Below, piece by piece: positions 18,717-27,675 of a stretch of 64,000 bases of DNA. A program made the position numbers and the translations under genes. The notes beneath the pieces were generated by a model. The model had not been told where the DNA came from and made no database searches. It saw only the letters and a program-made list of their open reading frames with translations. Position 1 is the first letter of the stretch. Every line of letters starts with the position of its first letter. The stretch spans positions 1,674,001 through 1,738,000 of the forward strand of contig NC_012586.1 of NCBI RefSeq assembly GCF_000018545.1. The letters run 5' to 3'. The DNA comes from Sinorhizobium fredii NGR234 (GTDB lineage: Bacteria; Pseudomonadota; Alphaproteobacteria; Rhizobiales; Rhizobiaceae).

Positions 18717-19991
18717 ATGGAATTGCTGGCCCAATCTGCTCAGATGGCCTTGAAGATGCGATCCGATGCCAGGGACATTTTCCTTGCAGGGGTCGAAGCT
18801 GTGGACCCTGCCCGCGCCGTAGATGTCGCCCTAAGGCAGAAGCAGGCGGCGCTCGCCAAGGCACATCAGGTCATGATCGTTGCCTTCGGACGCGCGGCCT
18901 GCGCGATGGCCGAAGCGGCGATGAGTGCCATCGGAGACAAGATCGGCAAGGCCGTGGTTGTTACCGACCACGAGAACCTGCGACCTGTCGAAGGCGCCCG
19001 AACATTATGTGCCGGCTATCCGGCCATCGATCCCGGTGGGATGCTTGCAGCTTCGGAGGTGGAACTGGCGGTTTCGGCCGCGACCCCGAAGGACATGGTT
19101 CTGGTTCTCGTCAGCGCCGGCGGACCTGCAATGCTGTGCGCACCGCCATTTGGCATCAGTCTCGGCGCAAAAATCAGGCTTCAGGACATGCTTGTCCGCG
19201 AAGGCGCAGACATGAAGGAAATCCTCGCCGTACGCCACGCGGTTTCGAGGATCAACGACGGCCGACTGGCGGAGAAGGCTGGCGGTGCTCAGGTCTTGTC
19301 CATGATCTACTCTGATGTCTCAGGCGACGAGATCATCGCGGTAACGCAGGGACCGACGGCTAGGCTTTTTCAGCGAAACGCGACGGCGATTGGAGTGCTA
19401 GAAAAATACGGGCTGGTTGGTCGCACAGACCGAGCTATCCTCGACTATATCAGATGTGCCCATGAAGGGAGGGCACACGCTGGTGGCAGCATTGAAAACC
19501 TGATCATTGGCGGCAATGGCGTGAGCCTGAACGCGGCTGCTGCGCATGCCGCGAAGTGTCATGGCCCGGCCCTGATGGGACAGCATCGGGTGGATGAAGA
19601 CGCCGCCGTTGCCGCAGAGCAGCTTCTGGTCCTCGCTCGTGAAGTTGGCTCAGGTGACGGCCCCCTGGCCTTGGTTTCCGGACGCGTGGCGCGCGGCGGG
19701 CGTAATCACGAGATCGCACTTCGGTTCGCCCTTCTGGCCGAACGTGAGCCTCTAGCTCGTCCCTGGGTTTTTCTTAGTGGCAATACGGACGGGCGGCACG
19801 GCCCGCACAGGTCCGTCGGGGCGATCGTCGATCGGGGCTCCTGTTCCTGGATGCGTCAACTCGGGATCGATCCACGCCGGCAGTTGACGGCGGGCGATGC
19901 GTCGTCCGTGCTCGCAACTTCGGGTGACCTGCTGCTGATCGGCGATACGGCCTCCAACGTCACGGACATAGAACTGATCCTGCTGGGATAG
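18717..19991 (+). CDS. Glycerate 2-kinase, type II (MOFRL family)
   Basis: The 424-residue product resembles the GckA/TtuD family, long annotated as hydroxypyruvate reductase but largely glycerate 2-kinases (glycerate + ATP to 2-phosphoglycerate). Visible markers are KAHQVMIVAFGRAACAMAEA, LVLVSAGGPAMLCAPPFGIS, VRHAVSRINDGRLAEKAGG, and in the C-terminal MOFRL domain GRVARGGRNHEIALRFALL and LSGNTDGRHGPHRSVGAIVD. The start at ATG 18717 has GGAAAGG upstream; TTG 18711 is an alternative. The usual GETTV-like motif before the RGGRN block is replaced by LVSGRVA, a mild departure. In a C1 locus it could receive glycerate made from serine through hydroxypyruvate; this link is inferred. Confidence 0.85.
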   Translation: MELLAQSAQMALKMRSDARDIFLAGVEAVDPARAVDVALRQKQAALAKAHQVMIVAFGRAACAMAEAAMSAIGDKIGKAVVVTDHENLRPVEGARTLCAGYPAIDPGGMLAASEVELAVSAATPKDMVLVLVSAGGPAMLCAPPFGISLGAKIRLQDMLVREGADMKEILAVRHAVSRINDGRLAEKAGGAQVLSMIYSDVSGDEIIAVTQGPTARLFQRNATAIGVLEKYGLVGRTDRAILDYIRCAHEGRAHAGGSIENLIIGGNGVSLNAAAAHAAKCHGPALMGQHRVDEDAAVAAEQLLVLAREVGSGDGPLALVSGRVARGGRNHEIALRFALLAEREPLARPWVFLSGNTDGRHGPHRSVGAIVDRGSCSWMRQLGIDPRRQLTAGDASSVLATSGDLLLIGDTASNVTDIELILLG

Positions 19992-20081
19992 GCCGCTTCA
20001 TTGGCGGGATGATCGTTCGGCAGGCAAGCAAGCAGGCTTCCGAACACGAGACTGGGCATTGCGGAGATAGAGGAACCAAGC

Positions 20082-20501
20082 ATGACTGGATACACGGAAA
20101 CAATCTGCATTTCTCATGCAGCAGCACTGAAAGCACTTGAAGCAGGAACTGCCCACGCTTCGGGTATTCGCGTGCCGCAGTGCATCGTGATCGTAGATCC
20201 GAGCGGCGAGACGGTCGCCAGCGTCAGGATGGATGGTGCCAAGTACCTGAGCATGCATACTGCCCGTGCGAAAGCGAGGACGGCGGCATCCATCAACGGC
20301 GCGACTGGCGACATGCCTGTAGAGTTCGGAGTAGCTGCCGGGATCGCATCTCAAGGTGGGGTGACCCACCTCCCTGGCGGTCTGCCGATCCGCTTTAACG
20401 GTCGCATTGCGGGGGCGGTCGGCGTCGGCTCAGGCACAGGGGAACAGGATTTCGCCGTGGCGAGGGCGGCGCTAGCGGCTATCGGCGCAGACGAAGTGTG
20501 A
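20082..20501 (+). CDS. GlcG/HbpS family protein (DUF336)
   Basis: The 139-residue protein matches the GlcG/HbpS family in size and motifs: RVPQCIVIVDPSGETVASVR, MDGAKYLSMHTARAKARTAA, and FNGRIAGAVGVGSGTGEQDF with a closing VARAALAAI. The family adopts a PAS-like fold and has been linked to haem or small-ligand binding in HbpS, but no general enzymatic function is known. Family genes often sit in operons for hydroxyacid or glycolate metabolism, which fits the glycerate kinase 90 bases upstream. It is the last clear gene of the plus-strand unit. Confidence 0.85.
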   Translation: MTGYTETICISHAAALKALEAGTAHASGIRVPQCIVIVDPSGETVASVRMDGAKYLSMHTARAKARTAASINGATGDMPVEFGVAAGIASQGGVTHLPGGLPIRFNGRIAGAVGVGSGTGEQDFAVARAALAAIGADEV

Positions 20502-21425
20502 GCGCCGAGCGCGCAAACGGGATTTGCGAATCCTACGAGTGCCGTTCTGCTGACTGCTCGAGTACACCCGGCAGGACGGAAAGGAGTATCGTTGTAAATC
20601 CTTCAAAAAATCCGGGAGTGCTTCCTGATGACTGGCGGATCGAACTACCCGGCAGCATAGGCGACCTTAGCCTTGACCGGACCAAAATGCGCCTGGAATG
20701 CCGCCGCCCTTCCACCCGTCGCGGCCGCCAACGACAGGCGAGATGAACGGCTCGATTGAGATCAATGCGGGCATTGTGAGTTCCAGTCTCGGGATTCCGC
20801 TTTCCACCCACCCGCGACACTGATGAAGGTGAATTCTCGACCCATTGTTGTTGTTAGCGTCTTGCGCCGATTGAGCCCCAAAAGCAGGCTCCCCACTCCC
20901 AGCCCCTAATTCTGATCCAGCGGGCGAGACGACGAGACGACGGTAGGTATTAAGATAACAGAAGTGAGCCACGGTCGATCTTGCGCGAGGTTGGTCTCAC
21001 GCCTATCTCAGCGGAGACGGCCACATAGTTAGAGCGCGATATGTCTGCCCTCTGGTTTGCAATTGACGTCGCGCAGGGACTGGTCGCAGCCACGGCCATG
21101 ACTGTCTTTCTCATTCAACTCGTTCGGGGGAAAGTCACTATGAAATGGCTGCAGGAAAGACTTTGGTGGTTTTGATTGAGCTTCCTGGTAACAAGGCTAA
21201 GAGTGTCTCCCGAACGATGCGCATAAGCAGGCACTTTAACAAGCTGATTGCAGTAAGTCTGAAACCAGGTAATCCTGTAGCTCGAATTTAGTTCGGTTCG
21301 CTTGCCGACCGACAAAGCAAGTCCTTAGATCACATCCCCACCACAGCGGCAGCTTTGCCATCATGACCTTGGCGACCAGCTTGCATTCTGCTTCCGATCC
21401 ATTGGAGCCATCCGAAATTTTTTGA
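20502..21425. other. Long intergenic stretch, mostly without recognisable genes
   Basis: About 900 bases separate the GlcG-like gene from the next convincing gene. Fragments near 20700-20720 and 20806-20825 resemble part of the dispersed CCACCC-type repeat found elsewhere in the window, but are degraded. One short membrane-protein-like frame (21041-21175) is listed separately. The remainder shows no conserved coding pattern, RNA gene or terminator I can support. Confidence 0.45.
21041..21175 (+). CDS. Possible small single-span membrane protein (44 aa)
   Basis: The frame encodes 44 residues with one hydrophobic segment (LVAATAMTVFLIQLV, about residues 14-28) followed by a basic, Trp-rich tail (KWLQERLWWF). 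That layout suits a small inner-membrane protein. There is no strong ribosome site, no neighbour to support it and no family I recognise, so it may be a chance frame. Confidence 0.25.
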   Translation: MSALWFAIDVAQGLVAATAMTVFLIQLVRGKVTMKWLQERLWWF

Positions 21426-22133
21426 CTATTTGCAAACTTTCACATTATCAATTCCTTTAGATAAACATGTGATTTTCAAAGAAAGTAGACGGAATAAAGC
21501 CTCCATCTTCTTAGAAAACGGATATATACTTGCTATTTTCCGCACATTTATTCCTAGTATGTTGGACATAGCTTCTGCAACACATGAATTCAATTGTTCA
21601 ATGCCTATATTGTTGTTCGCAATGATGAGTGCCTTGTTAAAGTTTCCGTCGTCACTCAAGAGCACGCCCGATACGCATTGCCGTCCCGGACTAAAGGCGG
21701 ACAAAATCAACCTGCGAAAGGATTCTTCGACATGGATACCCTCGAGTGCGTCGAAGCGCACTCCGGCTGGCGTTACAATTTCATCGCCAAAAGTCACGCC
21801 GATAAAATTCCGCGTGACACGTTTCTGCCTTTCGACCCTCACGCCGGCAGCAGCTGCAAGGGTCGTGGACAGCGCAAAGACGGCATCTCTGCGAGGACGA
21901 TCGCCGCCTTTCATGCCTATCCCTAGCTGTGCTGGGATTGATGTGAAGCCATTTTTGCCGTTGCGCGACACCCCAATGAAGTCGGTAGTGAAGTCGAAGG
22001 GCTCGGCTGCCGAACTCTGGCATGCCAACGAGCCCGCAAGCAGAACGACGGAGACGCGCGCAGGAAGATCTTTGATAAGTGAGAACAATTGGAAGTACCT
22101 TTCTTCCGGTATGCCGAGAAGTGGCAGGACCAC
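21426..22133 (-). CDS. Secreted protein, possibly DUF2927 family
   Basis: The 235-residue frame has a hydrophobic export segment ([20 protein letters not shown], about residues 26-45) and a polar mature part. The C-terminal stretch with [32 protein letters not shown] and [11 protein letters not shown] recalls the cysteine and helix pattern of DUF2927 proteins, where an acidic motif is usual before a Leu-Gly pair; the acidic residues are mostly missing here. The start is uncertain: GTG 22133 gives a long leader, TTG 22088 a more ordinary signal peptide. A LAC motif could also be a lipobox. The region is AT-richer than its surroundings, suggesting acquired DNA. A small secreted protein is encoded just upstream. 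Confidence 0.5.
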
Positions 22134-22181
22134 AGATCCCGACGCACGGCCATCCGGATCTCTCCACCTGCTTTCGGTGGC

Positions 22182-22433
22182 CTATGCGATGTCGCTCAGC
22201 ACATCCAAATACCCGATGCATCGAGGCTCGAAGCTTTCTCCCACGCTTAGGCGAAGTTGGCGTTCAAGACTGATGGCATTGAGTGTCGATTCCTCGTCTG
22301 TCAGCTTTTCGAAATCCACAATTCCTTGCCTGATGCGACTTGCCGCCGAGAGGCAGTCACGATCATTCGCATTCGACGCCGTGAACCCAAGCGCAAGTAC
22401 CATCACCATGGTCTTCGTCGTCGAGAACGCCAT
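22182..22433 (-). CDS. Small secreted protein of unknown function (83 aa)
   Basis: The product begins with a good signal peptide (MAFSTTKTMVMVLALGFTA, with likely cleavage after SNA) followed by about 61 polar residues with two cysteines (DRDCLSAAS and EPRCIGYL). These could form a disulfide in the periplasm. An in-frame ATG 15 bases upstream (22448) is possible. It is 48 bases before the DUF2927-like gene on the same strand, so the two may be cotranscribed. I do not recognise a family. Confidence 0.5.
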   Translation of the reverse strand: MAFSTTKTMVMVLALGFTASNANDRDCLSAASRIRQGIVDFEKLTDEESTLNAISLERQLRLSVGESFEPRCIGYLDVLSDIA

Positions 22434-22481
22434 TTTTTGGTGCCCCACCAGTGCGTTGCGTCAACATACCGTGCTGCATCT

Positions 22482-22586
22482 GAAGTGCAATGTCGGCGGT
22501 TGGCGCAACTTATTCGTTCAGATGAGCAAGACAAAGGGCGTTCTTCCACCCACCCACGACGGATGGGAACCGGAAAGATCGACCCA
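22482..22586 (+). repeat. Dispersed intergenic repeat, modules A and B together
   Basis: Module A (22482-22541) matches 49930-49984 closely, sharing GGCGCAACTT and TCGTTCAGATGA. Module B (22546-22586) contains CCACCCACC and GAACCGGAAAGATCGACCC, also found at 27510-27554, 48504-48540 and 50766-50806. This is the only place in the window where A and B are joined. The remaining bases up to 22828 hold a weak frame (about 22605-22799) with no recognised family, then the ribosome site of the cyclase/STAND gene. Confidence 0.7.
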
Positions 22587-22828
22587 CCTGAGACGTTCGA
22601 CGGAGTGACGTTTGACGACCGGCCTGTGCCCTCTACCTCAACCTCAGGCGCGCCCTCCCGCGCAGCGGGTTCGTTCCCCGGCCGCAAATCTTTGGTTGCG
22701 GACATTGAGGTCGGCGAGGGCATCGTCGAAACCTTCACCATTCCGGACTTTGTTGTCCTCGAAGTGAAGGACCTCCCAGTCCGCGTGTTTGTAGCGTAAA
22801 ATTGATGGTGACGTTCCAGGAGGTGGGC

Positions 22829-25800
22829 ATGAGCGTGGATCGCGTTCAGCGCCGAATAGCCGCCATCCTTGCGGCCGACGTGGTCGGCTACAGCCGACTG
22901 ATGGGCAAGGACGAGGAGGCGACGCTCGCAATACTGAAAGCCCATCGCGAGATCGTCGACACGCTTATCGCCGAGCACAGCGGCCGCATCTTCGGAAGTG
23001 CCGGGGACAGCGTCGTCGCCGAGTTCGCAAGCCCGGTGGAAGCTGTCCGGTGCGCGACAGAAATTCAACTTGCGCTCGATCGGCAAAACAAAGAGATGCC
23101 CGAGCAGAGCCGCATGCGCCTGCGCATCGGCATCAATCTCGGCGACGTCGTCATCGACGGGGACAATCTGATGGGCGATGGCGTGAACGTCGCCGCACGC
23201 CTGGAGACACTCGCACCGCCAGGAGGAATCTGCATCTCCGAAGCGATCCATACACAGGTGCGTGACCGGCTCTCGCTCGATTTCCTGGATATGGGCGAGT
23301 ACAAGGTGAAAAACATCGTCCGCCCGGTGCGGGTCTACCGTGTGCCGCTCGCCTCCGAAGAGCGGATCAGGTCACCCTTCCGGGGTCTCGATGCCTTCGA
23401 TTTCGAGCATGCGGAGCTGTTCTTCGGTCGCGCGCGTGCCATCGCCACCTGCACCGAGAGGTTGGAGCAGCTTGCGGCAAGCGGCAGGGCGTTCCTGCTG
23501 ATTTACGGCATGAGCGGCTCGGGCAAATCGTCATTGCTGCGGGCCGGTCTGCTGCCCGCCATCACCAAAGCGGGCGCCACGCCTGGAATTGCACTGTGGC
23601 GGCGCTGCGTTATCCGTCCTTCGCAAGGACCGAGCGCGGTCGCATCCTTGGCAGCAGGGTTGCTGCGTAAAGAAGCCCTTCCCGAGCTTGCCGAGGAGAA
23701 ATCAGCCGCCGAGCTAGCGGATCTGCTGCGCAGCGCTCCCGAACGAGCCGTTGCACTGGTCCGCGCGGCGCTGGGCAGAGCAGCCAACGCTGCGGGCATA
23801 GCCCCCTCGCAATGCCGGCTAGCGCTTGCCGTCGATCAGTTGGAGGAGCTGTTTACGACCGAGGCTGAGCCGGCGTCGCGCGCCCTGCTCGTACGGCTGC
23901 TCATGGCCTTTGCCGGCAGCGGTCTTGTATGGGTGATCGGCACGATCCGCTCGGACTTCTATCATCGATGTAGCGACGTGCCGGGTTTCTCGGTGCTGAA
24001 GGACGGACTCGGCAGTTACGAGTTGCTGCCTCCCACCAGCGCGGAAATCGCGCAAATGATTCGCGAGCCGGCGCGCTCGGCCGGCCTGCGATTCGAGGAG
24101 AGCGCCGATCACGGCCGGCTGGACGATGTTCTGCAGGGGGCTGCAACTGCCGATCCCGGATCCTTGCCGCTTCTCCAATTCATGCTCGATGCCCTCTACG
24201 AGGCTGGCCGGGACCGTCGCCTGCTTACCTTTGCAGCGTATCGTGCGCTGGGTGGACTGGAAGGTGCGATCGCGCGGCGCGCCGACGAGGTGATCGATGG
24301 GCTTCCGCTAGAGATCGAGGAAGCATTGCCCGTGGTTCTTCGGGGTTTGTCGACGGTGCGGCTGGGAGACGAGACTGTCGCAGCACGACCGGCCCCGCTT
24401 GCCGACCTTGCTTCGTCGCCTGCGCAGGCAACCCTTGCGGAAGCCCTGATCGCGGCCCGCCTCCTCGTGAGCGACGAGGACGCCGAAGGGCATGCCATCA
24501 TTCGTGTGGCACATGAGGCGCTGTTGAGCCGCTGGCCGCGCGCTCGGGACATCGTGAACGCGAACCGAACTTTCTTGGAGACCCGCGCGCGGGTCCAGGC
24601 GGACGCCCACCGGTGGCTCCTAGACAATAGGAACCCGGACCTGTTGCTGCCCGCCGGCAAGCGGCTGGCCGAGGCCGAGGAGCTGCTTCAGTCGAGGCGA
24701 GAGGAGGTCGATGGTCAGGTCATCTCCTATGTCGATGCCTCGATGCTTGCGCACGAGGTGCGGCTGGAGAAAGAGCGGCAAGCGGAGCGAGCGCGCATAG
24801 AGACGGAAGAAGCTACCAAGCGCGAGCGCCTGGAGCACGAGGCCGCCCGGCAGCGCCTGGAGGCAGAGGCGGCGACGCGGCTCGCGCGGCGCACACGGAT
24901 CGGTGCGGCCGTCGCACTAGTGTTGGCGGTTGGGGCTGCAGCCGGTGCCGTCGTGGGATTGCGAGGTCAGAGCGAAGCGATCCGCCAAGCCGAACGGGCG
25001 GAGGGGAACGCCAGGGAGGCGAAGGCTGCAGAGATGCAAGCGCGGGCCGCGGAAGCGCAAGCGCGCGAGGCTAAGGATCAGGCACTGCGCAATCAGTCCC
25101 TCTCGCTTGCGTTCCTCTCACATACGACCGAAACCGCCGGCGACACTGAGGCGGCCATCCTGCTGGCATTGGAAGCATTGCCGAAAGACATGGCCGCGCC
25201 CAGTCGACCATACCTGCCGGAAGCTGAGGCGGCCCTTTACCAGGCTCTGCTGCAGCACCGTCAAACCGCGGTCTTCCGCCACGACGATGGCGTAACAGAT
25301 GCCGCCTTCAGCCCGACCGGGGACCGTATCGTCACCTCCTCATATGACAAGACCACCCGTATCTGGAACGTTGAGGATAGCTTTCAGATCGCGATCTTGA
25401 AGGGCCATGAAGGCCCGGTAGAGAGGGCTTCTTTCAGTCCGGATGGGAGCCGCGTCGCCACCGCCGGGCGAGACGGCACGGCGCGCATCTGGGATGCTGC
25501 TTCGGGGGGGCAGCTTTACCTGCTTCCTCAGCCGGGCAACGTCAACACCGCGATGTTCAACGCTGCCGGAACGCGTCTGCTCACCGGATCGGATATGAGA
25601 GCACCGGCCGTCTGGGATACGCAGACGGGAAAGAAAGTAGCTGCCGCAGAAGGCGATTGGACGACGTCAGCGATGTTCAGCCCCGATGGACTGAGCTTTG
25701 CGGCCGGCTATGGAGAAGAGCGGTTAGTGCGTATCTGGAGCGCGGAGGATGGCCGCCCTATAAGAGAAATATACAACCGATCGTGGCCTGATGAAGTCAT

Positions 25801-27445
25801 CTTCAGTCCGGACGGAAGCAAGCTGGTGGCAAATGCATGGCGCACTCTCACATGGAACGCTGTGCCCCGGCTTTGGGATGTGCCGAGCGGCTCCGAGGTT
25901 GCCACGTTTGGCGATCATGCGAGCGACACGCAGGGGACCACTTTCAGTCACGACGGCCGCCTCATTGCGACGGTCTCTCTCGACGGCACGGCGCGACTTT
26001 GGGACGGTGTCTCCGGCAAGGAGCGTGGCGTGCTCGGCCGCGAAACTGCAGGGCTGAAACGAGACCAGGCCGGCGTCCCGGGACCGGAGATTGACAAGGA
26101 GATGAATTGCGCTTTCAGCCCTGACGACAAGCTCCTGGCGACCGCTTCCCTGGGGAATCTGGTCCGCCTCTGGGACGTCGAGAGCGATTCCGAATTCGCG
26201 GTCATCGCGGGACATCGGGGCTTGGTTGAGCACGTGGCTTTCAGTCCCGATGGAACTCGGCTTCTTACGGCGTCTCATGACGAAACGGCGCGGTTGTGGG
26301 ACATCGATGGCGTGCTGACCACGAGCATGCGGCATCGGCGCCCTCCGACATTTGCAGCCTTCAGCCCAGACGGCACCCGCGTCATTACCGGCGGAGGCGA
26401 TGACACAGCCAACATTTGGGATGTGGCAAGCGGTCGCGAGGTCGTCCGACTTGAGCCGAATAGCGGCTTCATCGGGGATGCCACGTTCAGCCCGGATGGA
26501 CATCTCGTTGCGACCGCCTCTTCGTATGGCCGCATCGTCTTGTGGGACGCGAAGAGTGGGCACGAGGCACTTCGGCTAAACAGCGGCAAGGCGGCTGTCG
26601 TCAATCTCCAGTTCAGCCCAGGTAGCGACCTCATAGCCTCAGCGTCGGATGACGGAGCGGCGCGCCTGTGGAATACATCGACAGGCGTCCAGATTGCTGT
26701 TCTGACGACCGGCGGGAACCTGCGGAAGGTTCTGTTCAGCCCGGATGGCGAGCTCGTCCTCACTGCACTGAAGGACTACACCGCTCGGCTCTGGAAGCGG
26801 GACGGCACCGAAGTCAGGGTTCTAGCCGGACACGAGAAACGGATCACGGCAGCAGCCTTCAGCCCCAATGGCCGTCTGGTTGCCACTAGCTCGCTGGACG
26901 GGACGGCGCGGGTGTGGTCGATCGAGGACGGCAGTGTCGTCGCCACGATGCGGCGTCCCGGCGAGGCGCTGACGGACGTAGCCTTTAGCCCAGATAGCAA
27001 GTCGGTGGTGACCGCTTCGCGCGACGGGTCGGCGCGTATCTGGGACGTTGCCGACGGCGCCGAACAAGCTGCTTTGAGAGGACACAAAGGCTTCGTGAGA
27101 GAGGCCACGTTCAGCCCCAGCGGACTGTATGTTGTCACCGCATCGCCGCAAGATGGCACCGTAAGGCTGTGGTCGGCCAGCTCTGGTCGAGAGATTGCGA
27201 TCCTTACCGGTCTGGAGACAGTGGGAAACGTCGAACCGGCGAGCACGCTCGCCGTCTTCAATTCGGAAGGAACTCGAATGGCAGGCGTGTTCGGTGACAA
27301 GGTTGCCCGGATCATTCGCGTTTTCCCGACACCTCAGGACATGATCGACTACGCCAGGACCGTCGTGCCGCGCGAACTGACACCATGCGAGCGGCAGCGC
27401 TTCTTCCTGCCGGTCGAGGGCGACATCGGGGAATGCCCCAACTGA
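22829..27445 (+). CDS. Nucleotide cyclase-STAND NTPase-WD40 fusion protein
   Basis: This 1,538-residue protein (1,539 codons with stop) has three parts. Residues about 8-170 are a class III nucleotide cyclase domain: AAILAADVVGYSRLM and FGSAGDSVVAEF carry the metal-binding aspartates, and GDGVNVAARLE carries the Asn and Arg of the transition-state site, so it may be active. Residues about 190-640 are a STAND-type NTPase with P-loop GMSGSGKSS (about 227-235). A charged coiled coil and one probable membrane span (GAAVALVLAVGAAAGAVVGL, about 690-710) lead to some 15 WD40 repeats plus a degenerate last one (about 814-1500), enough for two propellers. The ATG at 22829 has a perfect AGGAGG site. 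Likely a sensor making a cyclic nucleotide; a defence role is speculative. Confidence 0.9.
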   Translation: MSVDRVQRRIAAILAADVVGYSRLMGKDEEATLAILKAHREIVDTLIAEHSGRIFGSAGDSVVAEFASPVEAVRCATEIQLALDRQNKEMPEQSRMRLRIGINLGDVVIDGDNLMGDGVNVAARLETLAPPGGICISEAIHTQVRDRLSLDFLDMGEYKVKNIVRPVRVYRVPLASEERIRSPFRGLDAFDFEHAELFFGRARAIATCTERLEQLAASGRAFLLIYGMSGSGKSSLLRAGLLPAITKAGATPGIALWRRCVIRPSQGPSAVASLAAGLLRKEALPELAEEKSAAELADLLRSAPERAVALVRAALGRAANAAGIAPSQCRLALAVDQLEELFTTEAEPASRALLVRLLMAFAGSGLVWVIGTIRSDFYHRCSDVPGFSVLKDGLGSYELLPPTSAEIAQMIREPARSAGLRFEESADHGRLDDVLQGAATADPGSLPLLQFMLDALYEAGRDRRLLTFAAYRALGGLEGAIARRADEVIDGLPLEIEEALPVVLRGLSTVRLGDETVAARPAPLADLASSPAQATLAEALIAARLLVSDEDAEGHAIIRVAHEALLSRWPRARDIVNANRTFLETRARVQADAHRWLLDNRNPDLLLPAGKRLAEAEELLQSRREEVDGQVISYVDASMLAHEVRLEKERQAERARIETEEATKRERLEHEAARQRLEAEAATRLARRTRIGAAVALVLAVGAAAGAVVGLRGQSEAIRQAERAEGNAREAKAAEMQARAAEAQAREAKDQALRNQSLSLAFLSHTTETAGDTEAAILLALEALPKDMAAPSRPYLPEAEAALYQALLQHRQTAVFRHDDGVTDAAFSPTGDRIVTSSYDKTTRIWNVEDSFQIAILKGHEGPVERASFSPDGSRVATAGRDGTARIWDAASGGQLYLLPQPGNVNTAMFNAAGTRLLTGSDMRAPAVWDTQTGKKVAAAEGDWTTSAMFSPDGLSFAAGYGEERLVRIWSAEDGRPIREIYNRSWPDEVIFSPDGSKLVANAWRTLTWNAVPRLWDVPSGSEVATFGDHASDTQGTTFSHDGRLIATVSLDGTARLWDGVSGKERGVLGRETAGLKRDQAGVPGPEIDKEMNCAFSPDDKLLATASLGNLVRLWDVESDSEFAVIAGHRGLVEHVAFSPDGTRLLTASHDETARLWDIDGVLTTSMRHRRPPTFAAFSPDGTRVITGGGDDTANIWDVASGREVVRLEPNSGFIGDATFSPDGHLVATASSYGRIVLWDAKSGHEALRLNSGKAAVVNLQFSPGSDLIASASDDGAARLWNTSTGVQIAVLTTGGNLRKVLFSPDGELVLTALKDYTARLWKRDGTEVRVLAGHEKRITAAAFSPNGRLVATSSLDGTARVWSIEDGSVVATMRRPGEALTDVAFSPDSKSVVTASRDGSARIWDVADGAEQAALRGHKGFVREATFSPSGLYVVTASPQDGTVRLWSASSGREIAILTGLETVGNVEPASTLAVFNSEGTRMAGVFGDKVARIIRVFPTPQDMIDYARTVVPRELTPCERQRFFLPVEGDIGECPN

Positions 27446-27509
27446 GGACACGGGCAATGTCCGAAACTGGCGCATCATGCCCATTCAGCTTCCGCAGTCG
27501 GACTTCCGC

Positions 27510-27554
27510 TGTCCACCCATCCACGACGGATGTGAACCGGAAAGATCGACCCGT
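27510..27554 (+). repeat. Dispersed intergenic repeat, module B
   Basis: This copy keeps CCACCCATCCACGACGGATG and GAACCGGAAAGATCGACCC, followed by TTGCGGAC. It lies just after the cyclase/STAND gene, between that gene and the GC-rich cassette. The flanking 27446-27675 region contains further imperfect echoes (GGACTTCCGC occurs near 27500 and 27558) but no gene. Confidence 0.65.
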
Positions 27555-27675
27555 TGCGGACTTCCGCCGACAGCGGCGGAATGTCCGGTGCTCGCGCTTC
27601 CGTGACGGTGGTGAGTGCTTCTCGGACATGCGAGAGGCGCCACGGCAATTCTCAAACCTGCCGTTCGCTCAAGTC

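Noticed and set aside
22605..22799. Protein-like plus-strand tail before the cyclase/STAND gene
   Set aside because: No start with a ribosome site and no family; perhaps a decayed gene, but not enough support to list as one.
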